Shown: positions 1 to 8,846 of the stretch, in pieces
Layout of the letters: each line of letters begins with the position of its first letter
Position numbering within the stretch: the first letter of the stretch is position 1
Assembly: GCF_036345995.1 (NCBI RefSeq)
Contig: NZ_CP107796.1
Location: 7,812,001 to 7,876,000, forward strand
Direction: 5' to 3'
Length of the DNA stretch: 64,000 nucleotides
DNA from: Streptomyces sp. NBC_00557
GTDB lineage: Bacteria; Actinomycetota; Actinomycetes; Streptomycetales; Streptomycetaceae
The notes under the pieces: generated by a model
Told to the model about the DNA's origin: nothing
Databases searched by the model: none
What the model saw: only the letters and a program-made list of their open reading frames with translations
Position numbers and translations under genes: made by a program

Positions 1-2
1 CG

Positions 3-1232
3 CCGTGGGGCCATGTCGCCCGGGCCGCGGCGGCGCTGGCCGCGGGCATGGGGGTCGGCCGCTTCGTGTACACCCCGATCCTGCCCCTGATGCACACCCA
101 GGCGGGGCTGACGGCGGGCGCCGGCGCGAACCTGGCCACCGCCAACTACGCCGGCTACCTCCTGGGAGCGCTCGCGGGCATCGCGCTCCCGGCGCTGGTG
201 CGCTCCGCCACCGTCCTGCGCACCTCCCTGGCCGTACTGACCGGCAGCCTGGCCGCCATGCCGGCCACCCGGGACACGTCGGCGTGGTTCCTGCTCCGGC
301 TGTCGGCCGGGGTGGCCAGCGCACTCATCTTCGTGATCGCCGTCAGCTCCCTTCTCGGCCACCTGCGGGAGCACCCCGCGCACCTGCCCGGCTGGGGGTT
401 CGGCGGCGTCGGCGCCGGCATCGCGCTGTCCGGCCTGCTCGTCCTGGCGCTGCACTGGCTCGGCCCGCTCGCCGACTGGCGCACCGCCTGGTACGCCTCG
501 GCCGCCCTCGCCGCACTGCTGAGCGCCGCCTCCTGGAACCTGCGCCCCGAAGCGGCCCCGCCCCCAACCCCACAGGGCCGGGAAACCCCCCGGGGAACAG
601 GCGTGCACCGGTGGTTCACCGCCCTGTTCGTCTCCTACGCCCTGGAAGGCATCGGTTACATCGTGGCCGGCACCTTCCTGGTCTCGGCGATCGAGCAGAG
701 TTCCCCCGGCTGGGCCGGCAGCGGGGCCTGGGTGCTGGTGGGGCTGGCCGCCGTGCCGTCCGCGGCGCTGTGGGCCTGGCTGGGGCGCCGCTGGTCCCGC
801 CCCGGCCTGCTGCTGGCCGCGCTCCTCGTCCAGGCGGCCGGCATCGCCCTGCCGGCGCTGATCGCCGGAGTGCCGGCCGCCCTGGTCTCCGCGGCCCTGT
901 TCGGGGGCACGTTCATCGGCATCAGCACACTCGCCCTCGCCACCGGAGCGCACCTGCGGGTTCCGCGCTCGGTGGCCCTGCTCACCGCCGGGTACTCCGT
1001 CGGCCAGATGCTGGGCCCGCCGGTCGTCACCCCGCTCTTGCGGCACGGCTACCACCAGGCGCTCCTCCTCGCCGCCGCAGTGGTCCTGGCCGCCGCCGCG
1101 GCAGCCGCCGTGCTGCGGGCCGGTTTCCCGGGCCGTACGACGACAGGCCGAGCGACCCCGGAGCCGACCGTACGGGTGCCCGACGACGAGTCCGCCCGTT
1201 TCCCGGAGGCCGGGCGGGGCCCGGGCCGGTAG
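3..1232 (+). CDS. MFS transporter, YbfB/YjiJ-like; 5' end outside the window
   Basis: Membrane carrier of the major facilitator superfamily. The frame is already open at the window edge and runs into GVGRFVYTPILPLM, the first-helix signature of the YbfB/YjiJ branch (PF06779), whose substrates are mostly unknown. The ATG at 48 lies inside this first helix, so the true start is probably upstream of the window. Roughly a dozen hydrophobic stretches follow, with a charged Pro/Arg-rich tail after the last one. The gene ends 25 bases from the convergent PyrF-like gene. The family call is good; direction of transport and substrate cannot be read from the sequence. Confidence 0.8.
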   Translation, partial: PWGHVARAAAALAAGMGVGRFVYTPILPLMHTQAGLTAGAGANLATANYAGYLLGALAGIALPALVRSATVLRTSLAVLTGSLAAMPATRDTSAWFLLRLSAGVASALIFVIAVSSLLGHLREHPAHLPGWGFGGVGAGIALSGLLVLALHWLGPLADWRTAWYASAALAALLSAASWNLRPEAAPPPTPQGRETPRGTGVHRWFTALFVSYALEGIGYIVAGTFLVSAIEQSSPGWAGSGAWVLVGLAAVPSAALWAWLGRRWSRPGLLLAALLVQAAGIALPALIAGVPAALVSAALFGGTFIGISTLALATGAHLRVPRSVALLTAGYSVGQMLGPPVVTPLLRHGYHQALLLAAAVVLAAAAAAAVLRAGFPGRTTTGRATPEPTVRVPDDESARFPEAGRGPGR

Positions 1233-1257
1233 GGCGGTGCCGGGAACACCGCGCCGG

Positions 1258-1974
1258 TCACCCGACGGCAGCCGACGCCTGCGGGGCCGGACTCGCGCGA
1301 AGGCGACGGAGCGCGGCCGCCGGATCCGCCGCCCGCGTGACCGTCCGGCCCACGACGATGTGGGAGGCGCCCGCCGCGAAGGCGGCGCGCGGTGTTCCGG
1401 GGCGGACATGATCGGCCGGGGCGTCACCGGGCAGGGTGACCCCGGGGGTGACGATCAGCGCATCGGGGCCCAGGACGCCGCGCAGGGCCGCGACCTCCTG
1501 AGGCGAGGCGATCACACCGTGGCAGCCGGCCTCGCCCGCCAGCCGGGCCAGCCTCACCACCTGCTCCCCGACGGATGAGCGGACGCCGATGCCGGCCAGA
1601 TCCTCGTCGGTCATGCTGGTGACCACGGTCAGGGCGAGGACGCGCAGTCCGGGAAAGGCACGGGCGGCATCGACGGCGGCCGACAGGACGCCCGCACCAC
1701 CCATGCCGTGCACGGTCACCATGGAGACGCCCAGAGCTCCCGCGGCGCGCACCGCACCGGCGACCGAGTGCGGGATCTCGAAGAGTTTGAGGTCCAGGAA
1801 GACCTCCTTGCCCTGCGCGACGAGGTGCCTGACGACGTCGGGCCCGGCCACGGTGAGAAGCTCCAGGCCGACCTTGTAGAAGCCGCACTCCTCGCCCAGC
1901 CGGTCCACGATGCCCTCGGCGGCGGCACGGTCGTCGCAGTCCAGGGCGACGATGATCCGGTTGTCTCGATCCAC
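1258..1974 (-). CDS. pyrF: Orotidine 5'-phosphate decarboxylase-like protein with Glu in place of a catalytic Asp
   Basis: Member of the OMP decarboxylase family (OMP to UMP, last step of pyrimidine synthesis), 238 aa TIM barrel. GTG at 1974 is chosen because the family N-terminus (DNRIIVALD) starts right there; a longer in-frame N-terminus would be Arg/Pro-rich and unlike the family. Visible: D12 in VALD, K34 in FYKVG, then D61-L-K63-x-x-E66-I-P, and a phosphate-binding end, ASHIVVGR. The canonical motif is DxKxxDIPxT: here the last Asp is Glu and the Thr is Ser. To my knowledge streptomycetes carry a longer PyrF in their pyr operon, so this is likely a second copy outside that operon, possibly altered in activity. 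Confidence 0.75.
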   Translation of the reverse strand: MDRDNRIIVALDCDDRAAAEGIVDRLGEECGFYKVGLELLTVAGPDVVRHLVAQGKEVFLDLKLFEIPHSVAGAVRAAGALGVSMVTVHGMGGAGVLSAAVDAARAFPGLRVLALTVVTSMTDEDLAGIGVRSSVGEQVVRLARLAGEAGCHGVIASPQEVAALRGVLGPDALIVTPGVTLPGDAPADHVRPGTPRAAFAAGASHIVVGRTVTRAADPAAALRRLRASPAPQASAAVG

Positions 1975-2083
1975 GCCGCCATTGTGCCGCCCCCGAACGG
2001 GAGGGTCCGGCCTGCTGTGCGGCCGCCTCGCCGAAGCACCGAGGCCCATCGCGTCCGGAGTTCCGGCGAGGAGCGGGACCCGC

Positions 2084-4516
2084 TCAGCAGGCCGCGTTGT
2101 CCGGGACCTGCTGTTCCGCCCAGATGGTCTTGCCGGTGGCGGTGTAGCGCGTGCCCCAGCGCTGGGCGAGCTGGGCGACGAGGAAGAGGCCGCGGCCGCC
2201 CTCGTCGGTGGTGCGGGCGCGGCGCAGATGGGGCGAGGTGTTGCTGGCGTCCGACACCTCGCAGATCAGCGTCCGTTCCCGGATCAGGCGCAGGCCGATC
2301 GGTCCGACGGCGTGCGTGATCGCGTTGGTGATCAGCTCGCTCACGATCAGTTCGGTGGTGAAGGCGATGTCCTCCAGCCCCCACGCGGCCAGCTGGCGGA
2401 GGGCGTTGTCGCGTGCCTCGTGCACCGCGCGGGGATCGGAGGGCACCTCCCAGGAGGCCACGTGGTCGGGGGAGAGCGCGTGAGTCCGGGCGATGAGGAA
2501 GGCGACGTCGTCGTGCGGGCGGTCCGGCAGGAGAATGCGGACCATCGTGTCGCAGATCTCCTCCAGCGGCCGGTCGGGGTGGGCGAGGGCGAAGCAGAGC
2601 CGCTCGAAGCCGACGTCGACGTCGCGGTCCGACGCCTCGATGAGACCGTCGGTGTAGAGGGCGACGACCGTGCCCTCCTCCAGTTCGATCTCGGCCGACT
2701 CGAAGGGCAGCCCGCCGAGCCCGAGCGGGGGACCGGCGGGAATGTCGGGCAGTTCGACCGGCTCGGTCAGGTGGGCGATGGCCGGAGTGGGATGTCCGGC
2801 ACGGGCCACATTGAGTTTCCGCGAGATCGGGTCGTAGACCGCGTAGACGCAGGTCGCGCCCATAACCATCGGCCCGTTCTCGGCCGCTTCCGCCTCGTCG
2901 GAGAGGCGCAGGACGAGGTCGTCGACGTGGGCGAGGAGCTCGTCGGGGGGCAGGTCCATGTCGGCCAGCGTCTGTACGGCCGCACGCAGCCGGCCCATGC
3001 TGGCCGCGGCGTGGATGCCATGGCCCACCACGTCCCCGACGACCAGGGCGATGCGGGCCCCGGACAGCGGGATGACGTCGAACCAGTCGCCGCCCACACC
3101 GGCCTCGGGGTCAGCCGGCAGATAGCGGTAGGCGACCTCGACGGCGCAGTGATCGGGCAGGTCGGGCGGCAGCAGACTGGTCTGCAGGGCGAGGGCGGCG
3201 TGGTGCTCGCGGACGAACCGGCGCGCGTTGTCCACGCACACCGCCGCGCGCGCCACCAGTTCCTCCACCAGCAGCAGGTCGTCCTCGTCGAAGGGGCCGG
3301 GGTTCTCCCAGCGCAGCAGCGTGACCACACCCATCGTCACGCCGCGCGCCCGGAGCGGCACCACCAGGTGGCTGTGCACGCCCAGGCCGATGATCTTGGA
3401 CAGACGCTGGGGATCGTCCGCCAGCCACCACGTCGTCGGGTCCAGCACCGGATCGAGGATCGGCCGGCCGGTGGTCAGGCACCGTTGCTGCGGGGACTTG
3501 GCCGCGTACGCGGAGGGCTCCCCGATGGGCACGATCGCCTCCGGCACCTCCTCGCGAATCGACACGTGCGCCGCCCGCTGGAGAGGGCCGCCGGTGACCG
3601 GTCCGGGAGTGAGGTCCCGGGCCGCGAGGACGCCCTGGAAGAGGTCGATCGCCACGAAGTCGGCGAGCTGCGGCACCAGGACCTCGGCAAGTTCCTGCAC
3701 CGTGCGGTCGAGGTCCAGGGTCGTGCCGATGCGCTGCGCGGCCTCGTTGACGAGGGCGAGCCGCGCGCGTGCCCGGTCCTGGGCGGTGAAGTCGACGGCG
3801 GTGTGGCACACGCCGAGCGTCTTGCCGTCGAGGTCCTTCAGCGGGAAGGAGGAACGGAGCCTGAGGTGACTCTGCGCATTGCGCCGGGACCTGCCGTGCG
3901 GCGGTGGCACATGCTCCACGGTCGGCGCGCCCTGCCCCGAAATCAGCGCCTGGCGGGCCTGCCAGTCCACGGCCGAGGGCAGCTGTTCCGGGCCCGGGGG
4001 TGCCGCACGGCTGGCCGCGAGGTCGGCCGGCAGTCCCTCCATGGCGGCCAGCACGTGGTTCACCCACTGGAAGCGCAGTTCGGAGTCGAGGACGGCGATA
4101 CCGATCGGCGACTCCTCCAGCAGGCCGCGCATCACCGCCTGGTCGAGCTGCCACCGGCGTGAGTCGGAGGCGGCGCAGGCCACGGCGAGCCAGCCGGAGC
4201 CGTGCTCGGCGCTGAGCGGACACACCCGCAGGGCCAGCTCGACCGGGTGGCCCGCGCGGTGGCGTGCGGTGATCAGCCCCTCCCAGCCCTCCCCGAGCCG
4301 CTGGGCCGCCGCGAGCACGGAGGCGGGTGAGCGCTCTCCGGCGAGCAGGGACGCCGCCGGCCGCCCCAGCACGCCGGACGCCGGATACCCGAGGAGGTCC
4401 TCGGCCTTCCGGCTCCAGTAGCGGATCAGGCCGTGTACGTCCACGAGGGCGACGGCGGCAGTCGTGATGCCGAACGGATCGCCCCCGTGCCTGTCGGCCA
4501 GATCCCTGAGATCCAT
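2084..4516 (-). CDS. PAS-PAS-GAF-SpoIIE phosphatase with C-terminal HATPase (810 aa)
   Basis: Cytoplasmic signalling protein of the RsbU/SpoIIE type, expected to dephosphorylate an anti-sigma-factor antagonist. Order: PAS about 15-115 (VDVHGLIRYWSRKAEDLLGY), second PAS about 125-255, GAF about 265-435, PP2C/SpoIIE about 450-680 with GGDWFD (474-479), GDVVGHG (494-500) and YTDG (621-624), then an RsbW-like HATPase about 690-800 with N box ELITNAITHA (727-736) and G box DEGGRGL. No transmembrane segment is seen. Phosphatase and kinase-like ATPase in one chain suggests a self-contained partner-switching sensor; the ligands of the PAS and GAF domains are unknown. Two paralogues lie at 45914-47545 and 53718-55940. 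Confidence 0.93.
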   Translation of the reverse strand: MDLRDLADRHGGDPFGITTAAVALVDVHGLIRYWSRKAEDLLGYPASGVLGRPAASLLAGERSPASVLAAAQRLGEGWEGLITARHRAGHPVELALRVCPLSAEHGSGWLAVACAASDSRRWQLDQAVMRGLLEESPIGIAVLDSELRFQWVNHVLAAMEGLPADLAASRAAPPGPEQLPSAVDWQARQALISGQGAPTVEHVPPPHGRSRRNAQSHLRLRSSFPLKDLDGKTLGVCHTAVDFTAQDRARARLALVNEAAQRIGTTLDLDRTVQELAEVLVPQLADFVAIDLFQGVLAARDLTPGPVTGGPLQRAAHVSIREEVPEAIVPIGEPSAYAAKSPQQRCLTTGRPILDPVLDPTTWWLADDPQRLSKIIGLGVHSHLVVPLRARGVTMGVVTLLRWENPGPFDEDDLLLVEELVARAAVCVDNARRFVREHHAALALQTSLLPPDLPDHCAVEVAYRYLPADPEAGVGGDWFDVIPLSGARIALVVGDVVGHGIHAAASMGRLRAAVQTLADMDLPPDELLAHVDDLVLRLSDEAEAAENGPMVMGATCVYAVYDPISRKLNVARAGHPTPAIAHLTEPVELPDIPAGPPLGLGGLPFESAEIELEEGTVVALYTDGLIEASDRDVDVGFERLCFALAHPDRPLEEICDTMVRILLPDRPHDDVAFLIARTHALSPDHVASWEVPSDPRAVHEARDNALRQLAAWGLEDIAFTTELIVSELITNAITHAVGPIGLRLIRERTLICEVSDASNTSPHLRRARTTDEGGRGLFLVAQLAQRWGTRYTATGKTIWAEQQVPDNAAC

Positions 4517-4804
4517 CGCTCGACCGTATCCGCAGACGGGTTTCCTGCCCCCACAGTCTCACATGGACCCGGGCGTGTCTTCGAGCCGGACGCCCGGCGG
4601 AGCGGGCAGGCCGCGGGGCGTTACCGGCCTCCCTCATCGCGCCGGCGCAGGGCCGTCGGGCCTCCGGCCGGAGCCGGACCTGCCCACCCCGCCGGGCGGC
4701 AGGCCGGCACACCTCCGGCCGGCCGGGGACCTGTCCGCGCCCGGCCGGTTCCGCGGGCGTCCGTGCACCGGCGCGCGGATGTCAGTGCAGGGTGCGCGCG
4801 GACG

Positions 4805-5020
4805 TCACTGCCGCGGGCGCTCGAAGGTCAGCAGCAGCCCCTCCACCGCCCCGGGCCCTATACGGCCCTTGACGTCGGCGGAGGTGATGGCCTTCAGGCC
4901 CCAGCCGTCCTCCGCGTGCTTGTTGAGAACCTTCTCCAGCCTGTCGCTGTCCAGGGCGTCGCCGATCAGCGACTCCCGGAAGGTGACGACCTTGTACTCG
5001 AACGCGTAGCCACTGCTCAT
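4805..5020 (-). CDS. DUF4177 domain protein, 71 aa
   Basis: Small soluble protein of the DUF4177 family (function unknown). It shows the family pattern: FEYKVVTF at the N-terminus, a helix with DRLEKVLNKHAEDGWGL, and a closing strand EGLLLTFERP. ATG at 5020 is preceded on the minus strand by an AGGAGG at good distance, which fixes the start against longer in-frame options. It lies alone, divergent from the MCW-type membrane protein gene 144 bases away. Nothing around it suggests a partner. Confidence 0.85.
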   Translation of the reverse strand: MSSGYAFEYKVVTFRESLIGDALDSDRLEKVLNKHAEDGWGLKAITSADVKGRIGPGAVEGLLLTFERPRQ

Positions 5021-5163
5021 GGTGCGGAGTCCTCCTGACTGCCGGGCCGGGTGGTGGGGCGCGAGGGCCGGGGCAAGCCAATCATCTCGGAGGCCGCGGC
5101 AGAAGGCCGTACCGTGGTCGGCGGCAGAGCCGGAAGGCCCGTGGCGGACCCCTGGTGGCGTGG

Positions 5164-5789
5164 ATGTGCTGGAGTGCGACGGCCGATCTCGCGGCGGGCA
5201 GTGCCGTCGCGGCGGTCGGGGCGGCCTGTGTGGCGCTGGTGCGCAGCGGCCGTGAACTGCCGCTCGCGGCAGTGCCGTTGCTGCTGGGCGCCCATCAGAT
5301 CGTGGAGTCGGCCGTGTGGCGCTCGGGCGGGGGCGGCGGCCCCGCGACCCTCGCCTGGGCGGTGATCGCGCTGCCGGTGCTCGCGCTCTGGGTCCCGGCG
5401 GGCGTGATGTGTGCGGCACCGCCCCACGCCCGCTCCTCCCGCTCGCCGCGGGAGCGGTGACCGCCGCGCTGCTCGCCCGCGGCCTGGCCGGCGATCCGGT
5501 GACGGCCGAGATCCGCGGCCACACCGTCGGATACGCCCTGCACGTCTCGCCGGTGGTGCCGCTCGTCGTGGGCTATCTGCTGGCCACGATCGGCTCTTTG
5601 CTGCTGTCCGGCGACCGCCGGCTGTTCGTGCTGGGCGTCCTGGCCGCCGTGGGCGCGGCGGTGTGCTGGGCGCTGTGGCGGCTGGAGTTCGTGTCGACCT
5701 GGTGTGCGTTCGCGGCGCTGTGTTCGGTGGTGCTGTTCGGGTGGGTGCGCGCTCGCCGGAGGTCCGCCGGTGCGCGGCCCGGCCCGTAG
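5164..5789 (+). pseudogene. MCW-type integral membrane protein (DUF6629-like), broken by a one-base frameshift
   Basis: The first frame (5164 to a TGA at 5458-5460) starts MCWSATADLAAG and gives three hydrophobic helices. The continuation is in the -1 frame, from about 5430 to 5789, and gives four more (for example AAVGAAVCWALW and EFVSTWCAFAALCSVVL). Joined near PPHAR/PLLPLAAG they make a normal protein of about 208 aa of the DUF6629 type. This pattern needs one missing base between about 5420 and 5445. No slippery heptamer is visible, so a real mutation or an assembly error is more likely than programmed frameshifting. ATG at 5164 is chosen because the family begins with Met-Cys-Trp. Function of the family is unknown. 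Confidence 0.72.
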
Positions 5790-5859
5790 GGTGCATGCCT
5801 TTCACGCCCGACTGCCGTCTCCGCAAGGGGACGTGCGGGGCGCGATCGCCCACGCATGT

Positions 5860-5885
5860 GGCCCGGTCCCGCAGGGGACCGGGCC
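5860..5885. terminator. GC hairpin between convergent genes
   Basis: Perfect 11-base arms GGCCCGGTCCC and GGGACCGGGCC around a 4-base loop. It sits between the plus-strand MCW-type gene and the minus-strand acetylxylan esterase and can serve both as a terminator. There is no T run, as is common in streptomycetes. Confidence 0.6.
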
Positions 5886-5946
5886 GATGGGCAGCGGGTA
5901 GGTTCCGGCAAGACGGCGTGCTACCGCCGCGCCACCTGAGTACCCG

Positions 5947-6630
5947 TCAGGGGGCCACGGCGCGGCCGGTCTGCGGAGAGATCCGGCCGGCGCAGAGGCC
6001 CTTGCTCGCCAGCACCTGTGCGATGCGGGGGATCGCCGCGAGCGTGTTGGCGGGCCACTCGTGCATCAGGATGATCTGGCCGTTGGTCAGCCGGGCGTTG
6101 GCCTGGACGATCGCGTCCGTGCTCGCGCCGTTCCAGTCCTGCGAGTCGATGTCCCAGATGATCTGCCGCAGGCCGTACTTGGCCTCCACCGCCTGCACCG
6201 TGGCGTTGGTCTCGCCGTAGGGCGGACGGAACAGCTGCGGAGTGCCGCCGCCCGCACTCGCGACGGCCTGCTGGGTGCGGGAGATCTCGGAGTCGATCTG
6301 CGACTGGCTCAGCTGGGTCAGGTGCGGATGGGTGTAGCTGTGGTTGCCGACCCACATTCCGGCGTTGATCTCGGCCTGCACCTGGGACGGGTAGGCCGCG
6401 GCGTACTGGCCCTCGTTGAACATCGTGGCGCGCAGTCCGTTCTGCCTGAGCGCGTTGAGCAGGGCCGGGGTGTGATCGTTGGACGGGCCGTCGTCGAACG
6501 TGAGTCCTACGTATCCGTTGCAGGTCGCGGCGTGCGCCGGGCCGGCGTCGACGGACAGCGTGACGGTGGCGGCCACGGCCGTCGCGGCGGCGGCCAGGGC
6601 CATGACGGGGGAGCGTGCTGGGGTGCGCAT
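5947..6630 (-). CDS. axeA: Secreted polysaccharide deacetylase, acetylxylan esterase (CE4)
   Basis: Exported carbohydrate esterase of family 4, 227 aa, expected to remove acetyl groups from xylan. Signal peptide 1-35 ends PAHA|ATC. NodB-fold motifs are complete: TFDDGPS (44-50, general base and metal Asp), NHSYTH (96-101, metal His), RPPYG (135-139), WDIDSQDW and LMHEW with the catalytic His near 190. Unlike the S. lividans AxeA it has no carbohydrate-binding module. ATG at 6630 has GAGGAGG upstream. It lies 71 bases after the xylanase stop in the same direction, so the two are probably one xylanolytic operon, like xlnB-axeA in S. lividans. A chitin or peptidoglycan deacetylase is possible but less likely next to a GH11 gene. 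Confidence 0.88.
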   Translation of the reverse strand: MRTPARSPVMALAAAATAVAATVTLSVDAGPAHAATCNGYVGLTFDDGPSNDHTPALLNALRQNGLRATMFNEGQYAAAYPSQVQAEINAGMWVGNHSYTHPHLTQLSQSQIDSEISRTQQAVASAGGGTPQLFRPPYGETNATVQAVEAKYGLRQIIWDIDSQDWNGASTDAIVQANARLTNGQIILMHEWPANTLAAIPRIAQVLASKGLCAGRISPQTGRAVAP

Positions 6631-6701
6631 GCGGGGTTGGTCCTCCTCGTGTCGGCGTGGTGGGGGGCCGAGGTCGGATCGAGCCGTCGCGGAAGCGAAC
6701 G

Positions 6702-7397
6702 TCAGCCGCTCACCGTGATGTTGGAGCTGCCGCTGCTCTGGTAGCCCTCGGTGGCGAGGATCATGTAGTAGGCGAAACTGCCCAGCGGCATGCCGTAGCG
6801 GGCCCACGCGTCGAAGTGGTTGCCGGTGGTGATGGTGCCGCCCGTCCGCTTCGACTGCCGGACGCTCCAGTACTGGTTGAAGGTCCTGGTGCCCTCCACG
6901 GACGGGGCGTTGTACCGCGTGGTCTCGTAGACGTCGTAGGTGCCGCCGTCGGAGGTGACGGTGCCCTTGTAGGTGCCGGTGGGCCGGTAGGTGCCCCAGT
7001 TGTCGACGATGTAGTACTCGACGAGCGGGTTGGAGGTCCATCCGTACAGGGACAGATAGCCGTTGCCGGACGGGTTGAAGCTGCCCGAGTACTGCACGGT
7101 CCGGCGCCCGCCGTTGCTCCAGCCCTTGCCGGCGACGAAGTTCCCGCAGTTCTGCCACCAGGTGCTGTAGTTGCCGCCGGAGCCGAGGGTCATGGAGACC
7201 GACCCGCCGTAGTCCGTCCAGAACGAGTAGTAGAAGCCGTTGTTGGTGCCGGTCTGGTTCGTGGTGATGGTCGTGGCCGCGTGCGCGGTTCCGGGCAGCA
7301 GCAGCCCGGACGCGGTGGCGCCCAGTGCCAGGGCACCGGCGCGGCCGATGAAGCCTCTGCGGCTCATCGAGGGGTCGAACGCGTGGTCCATGTCCAT
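6702..7397 (-). CDS. xlnC: GH11 endo-1,4-beta-xylanase with twin-arginine signal, XlnC-like
   Basis: Secreted endoxylanase, 231 aa. The N-terminus carries a twin-arginine signal (SRRGFIG, R13-R14, then a hydrophobic stretch ending GTAHA at 40), giving a mature protein of 191 aa with no binding module, the layout of the Tat-exported XlnC of S. lividans. The jelly-roll core shows the nucleophile Glu127 in PLVEYYIVD and the acid/base Glu217 in [12 protein letters not shown] at 7397 follows AGGAGG at 7401-7406 on the minus strand. It heads the transcription unit that continues into the acetylxylan esterase. The 310-base upstream region holds two CGAAANTTTCG palindromes, so control by the neighbouring LacI protein is likely. 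Confidence 0.95.
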   Translation of the reverse strand: MDMDHAFDPSMSRRGFIGRAGALALGATASGLLLPGTAHAATTITTNQTGTNNGFYYSFWTDYGGSVSMTLGSGGNYSTWWQNCGNFVAGKGWSNGGRRTVQYSGSFNPSGNGYLSLYGWTSNPLVEYYIVDNWGTYRPTGTYKGTVTSDGGTYDVYETTRYNAPSVEGTRTFNQYWSVRQSKRTGGTITTGNHFDAWARYGMPLGSFAYYMILATEGYQSSGSSNITVSG

Positions 7398-7523
7398 GCT
7401 TCCTCCTGTGTGAAGGCCGATGGGCAGACCCGGCAGCGCGATGGAACGGGTGAACTGGCGCCGCTGCGGGGCGTCGAGCGCCAGTGAGTATGCGCCCGGC
7501 TCGAAAGGGCGGTCAACGGCTTC

Positions 7524-7534
7524 GTTTCCGAAAC
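7524..7534. promoter_or_regulatory. Palindrome GTTTCCGAAAC upstream of the xylanase
   Basis: GTTTC-C-GAAAC is a perfect odd palindrome built from the same TTTC/GAAA halves as the CGAAANTTTCG sites but in the opposite order. It is followed by two further CGAAA halves. It may be an accessory repressor site; evidence is only pattern and position. Confidence 0.35.
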
Positions 7535-7572
7535 TTCAACGAAAGTCTCTCTGTCGGAGCCCTCTCCATTAA

Positions 7573-7583
7573 CGAAACTTTCG
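7573..7583. promoter_or_regulatory. LacI-type operator CGAAACTTTCG
   Basis: Exact copy of the 11-base palindrome CGAAA-N-TTTCG, about 180 bases before the xylanase start codon. Short GAAAnTTTC-type palindromes are known in front of streptomycete xylanase genes. The same sequence recurs at 7692 and 8847, on both sides of the LacI gene, which makes that protein the likely binder. Confidence 0.65.
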
Positions 7584-7691
7584 TCCTCGTGTGCCGGGAC
7601 CACAGGGCTGACCTCTTATGGGTCTTACGGACGCCCCTTCGGAGTGGTATGCAATCCGCACTGGCTCCTCGCGGTGTTCGATCGAACGCTG

Positions 7692-7702
7692 CGAAAGTTT
7701 CG
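7692..7702. promoter_or_regulatory. LacI-type operator CGAAAGTTTCG
   Basis: Second exact CGAAA-N-TTTCG copy, only six bases beyond the stop codon of the LacI gene. It may be an auxiliary operator for looping with the copies at 7573-7583 and 8847-8857, or may belong to the upstream edge of the xylanase promoter. Confidence 0.55.
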
Positions 7703-7708
7703 AAGCTC

Positions 7709-8731
7709 TCAGTCCCGGGCCGGCGGTGCGGTGCTCTGGCGTTCCACGAGATGCGTGGCCAGCTCGATCCGCGAGGCGGACTTCTTGGCGTGCTTCGGTT
7801 GCAGAAGCATACGGGCCGCTTCCTCGGCCATGCGCTGGAGCGGCTGGTGGACGGTGGTCAGCGGCGGGCTCGACCACTGGGCGGGCGGCACGTCGTCGTA
7901 ACCGACCACCGACAGCTCGCCGGGCACGCTGACCCCCAGTACCCGTGCGGCCTCCAGGACGCCGAGGGCCTGCAGGTCGCTCCCGGCGAAGATCGCCGTG
8001 GGCCGGTCCGGGCGCCGCAGCAGGTCCAGCGCGTGCTCGAAACCGCCCTGGACATGGAAGTCGCCGAAACGTATCAGCCCGGGATCCGCGTCGATGCCGG
8101 CCATCGCCAGTGCCGAGCGGTAGCCGTCGAGGCGGGCCAGCGAGCACATCAGGTCCTCGGGGCCGGTGATGATGGCGACGCGGCGGTGGCCCTGGTCGGT
8201 GAGGTGCCGCGTGGCGGCAAGCCCGCCGGCCCAGTTGGCCGAGCCGACGGACGGCACGTCGGGATCGGGGTCGCCGGCCGGGTCCACGATCACGAAGGGT
8301 ATGGCCCGGGAGACGAGCTGCCGCTTCACGTCCTCGGGCAGGGTGGAGAAGACCAGCAGCACCCCCAGGGGCCGGCGGCGCAGCACACCCTCGATCCACT
8401 CGGGCCCGGGAGCCTGCCGCGTCCCGCTCTCCGTCAGCGCGACGGTCGCGTTGTGCTGCTTCGCGACGTTCTCCACGCCCCGGATGAGCTCCATCGCCCA
8501 GACGCTCTCCAGCTCGTGGAACACGATCTCGATGAGGGGCGTCGGCGGCGCGCCCAGCGTCCGCCGGCGGTAGCCGTGGACCTCCAGCAGATGCTCGATC
8601 TTGGCCCGGGTCGCAGAGGACACATCCGAACGACCGTTGAGCACCTTCGAAACTGTCGGAAGCGAGACACCGGCTTCCCTGGCCACGGTCGCCAGTGTGA
8701 CTCTGCGGGCCACCTGGTCTTCTTCGCGCAT
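7709..8731 (-). CDS. bxlR: LacI-family repressor of xylan use, BxlR-like
   Basis: Transcription factor, 340 aa: N-terminal helix-turn-helix (VTLATVAREAGVSLPTVSKV, about 10-30) with the LacI hinge (NGRSDVS), then a periplasmic-binding-protein-like ligand domain ending in the typical SVVGYDDVPPAQWSSPPLTT. ATG at 8731 is preferred; two more upstream in-frame ATGs add only a few residues. It lies divergent from the bxlE-type binding protein gene, as bxlR does in S. thermoviolaceus, and its gene is flanked by exact CGAAANTTTCG palindromes. Expected role: repress importer, GH3 enzyme and xylanase until a xylo-oligosaccharide binds. The effector is inferred from the neighbours. Confidence 0.85.
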   Translation of the reverse strand: MREEDQVARRVTLATVAREAGVSLPTVSKVLNGRSDVSSATRAKIEHLLEVHGYRRRTLGAPPTPLIEIVFHELESVWAMELIRGVENVAKQHNATVALTESGTRQAPGPEWIEGVLRRRPLGVLLVFSTLPEDVKRQLVSRAIPFVIVDPAGDPDPDVPSVGSANWAGGLAATRHLTDQGHRRVAIITGPEDLMCSLARLDGYRSALAMAGIDADPGLIRFGDFHVQGGFEHALDLLRRPDRPTAIFAGSDLQALGVLEAARVLGVSVPGELSVVGYDDVPPAQWSSPPLTTVHQPLQRMAEEAARMLLQPKHAKKSASRIELATHLVERQSTAPPARD

Positions 8732-8846
8732 GGCCGCAGCATAGGCCATGGCCACCGATAACGGTTTGGCCGCGTGGATGCACGACCGTTGACCGATTCT
8801 CCTCCATGCGCCTACTGTCCAGCCGCAGCACTTTCGGCGAAGATGC

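Larger units (their letters stand above)
7398..7708. other. Non-coding control region of the xylanase gene
   Basis: No protein-coding frame is convincing here. The stretch holds the xylanase ribosome binding site (7401-7406), the palindromes at 7524-7534, 7573-7583 and 7692-7702, and several further CGAAA half sites (7529, 7540). It is noticeably less GC-rich around 7510-7600 than the flanking genes, as expected for a regulated promoter. Confidence 0.6.

Noticed and set aside
1910..4162. Plus-strand frame of about 750 codons opposite the PAS-PAS-GAF-SpoIIE gene
   Set aside because: No recognisable domain and wrong codon-position GC pattern; the minus-strand product has five complete domains.
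5420..5460. Programmed -1 frameshift in the MCW-type gene
   Set aside because: No X-XXY-YYZ slippery heptamer or clear downstream pseudoknot is visible; a lost base is the simpler explanation.
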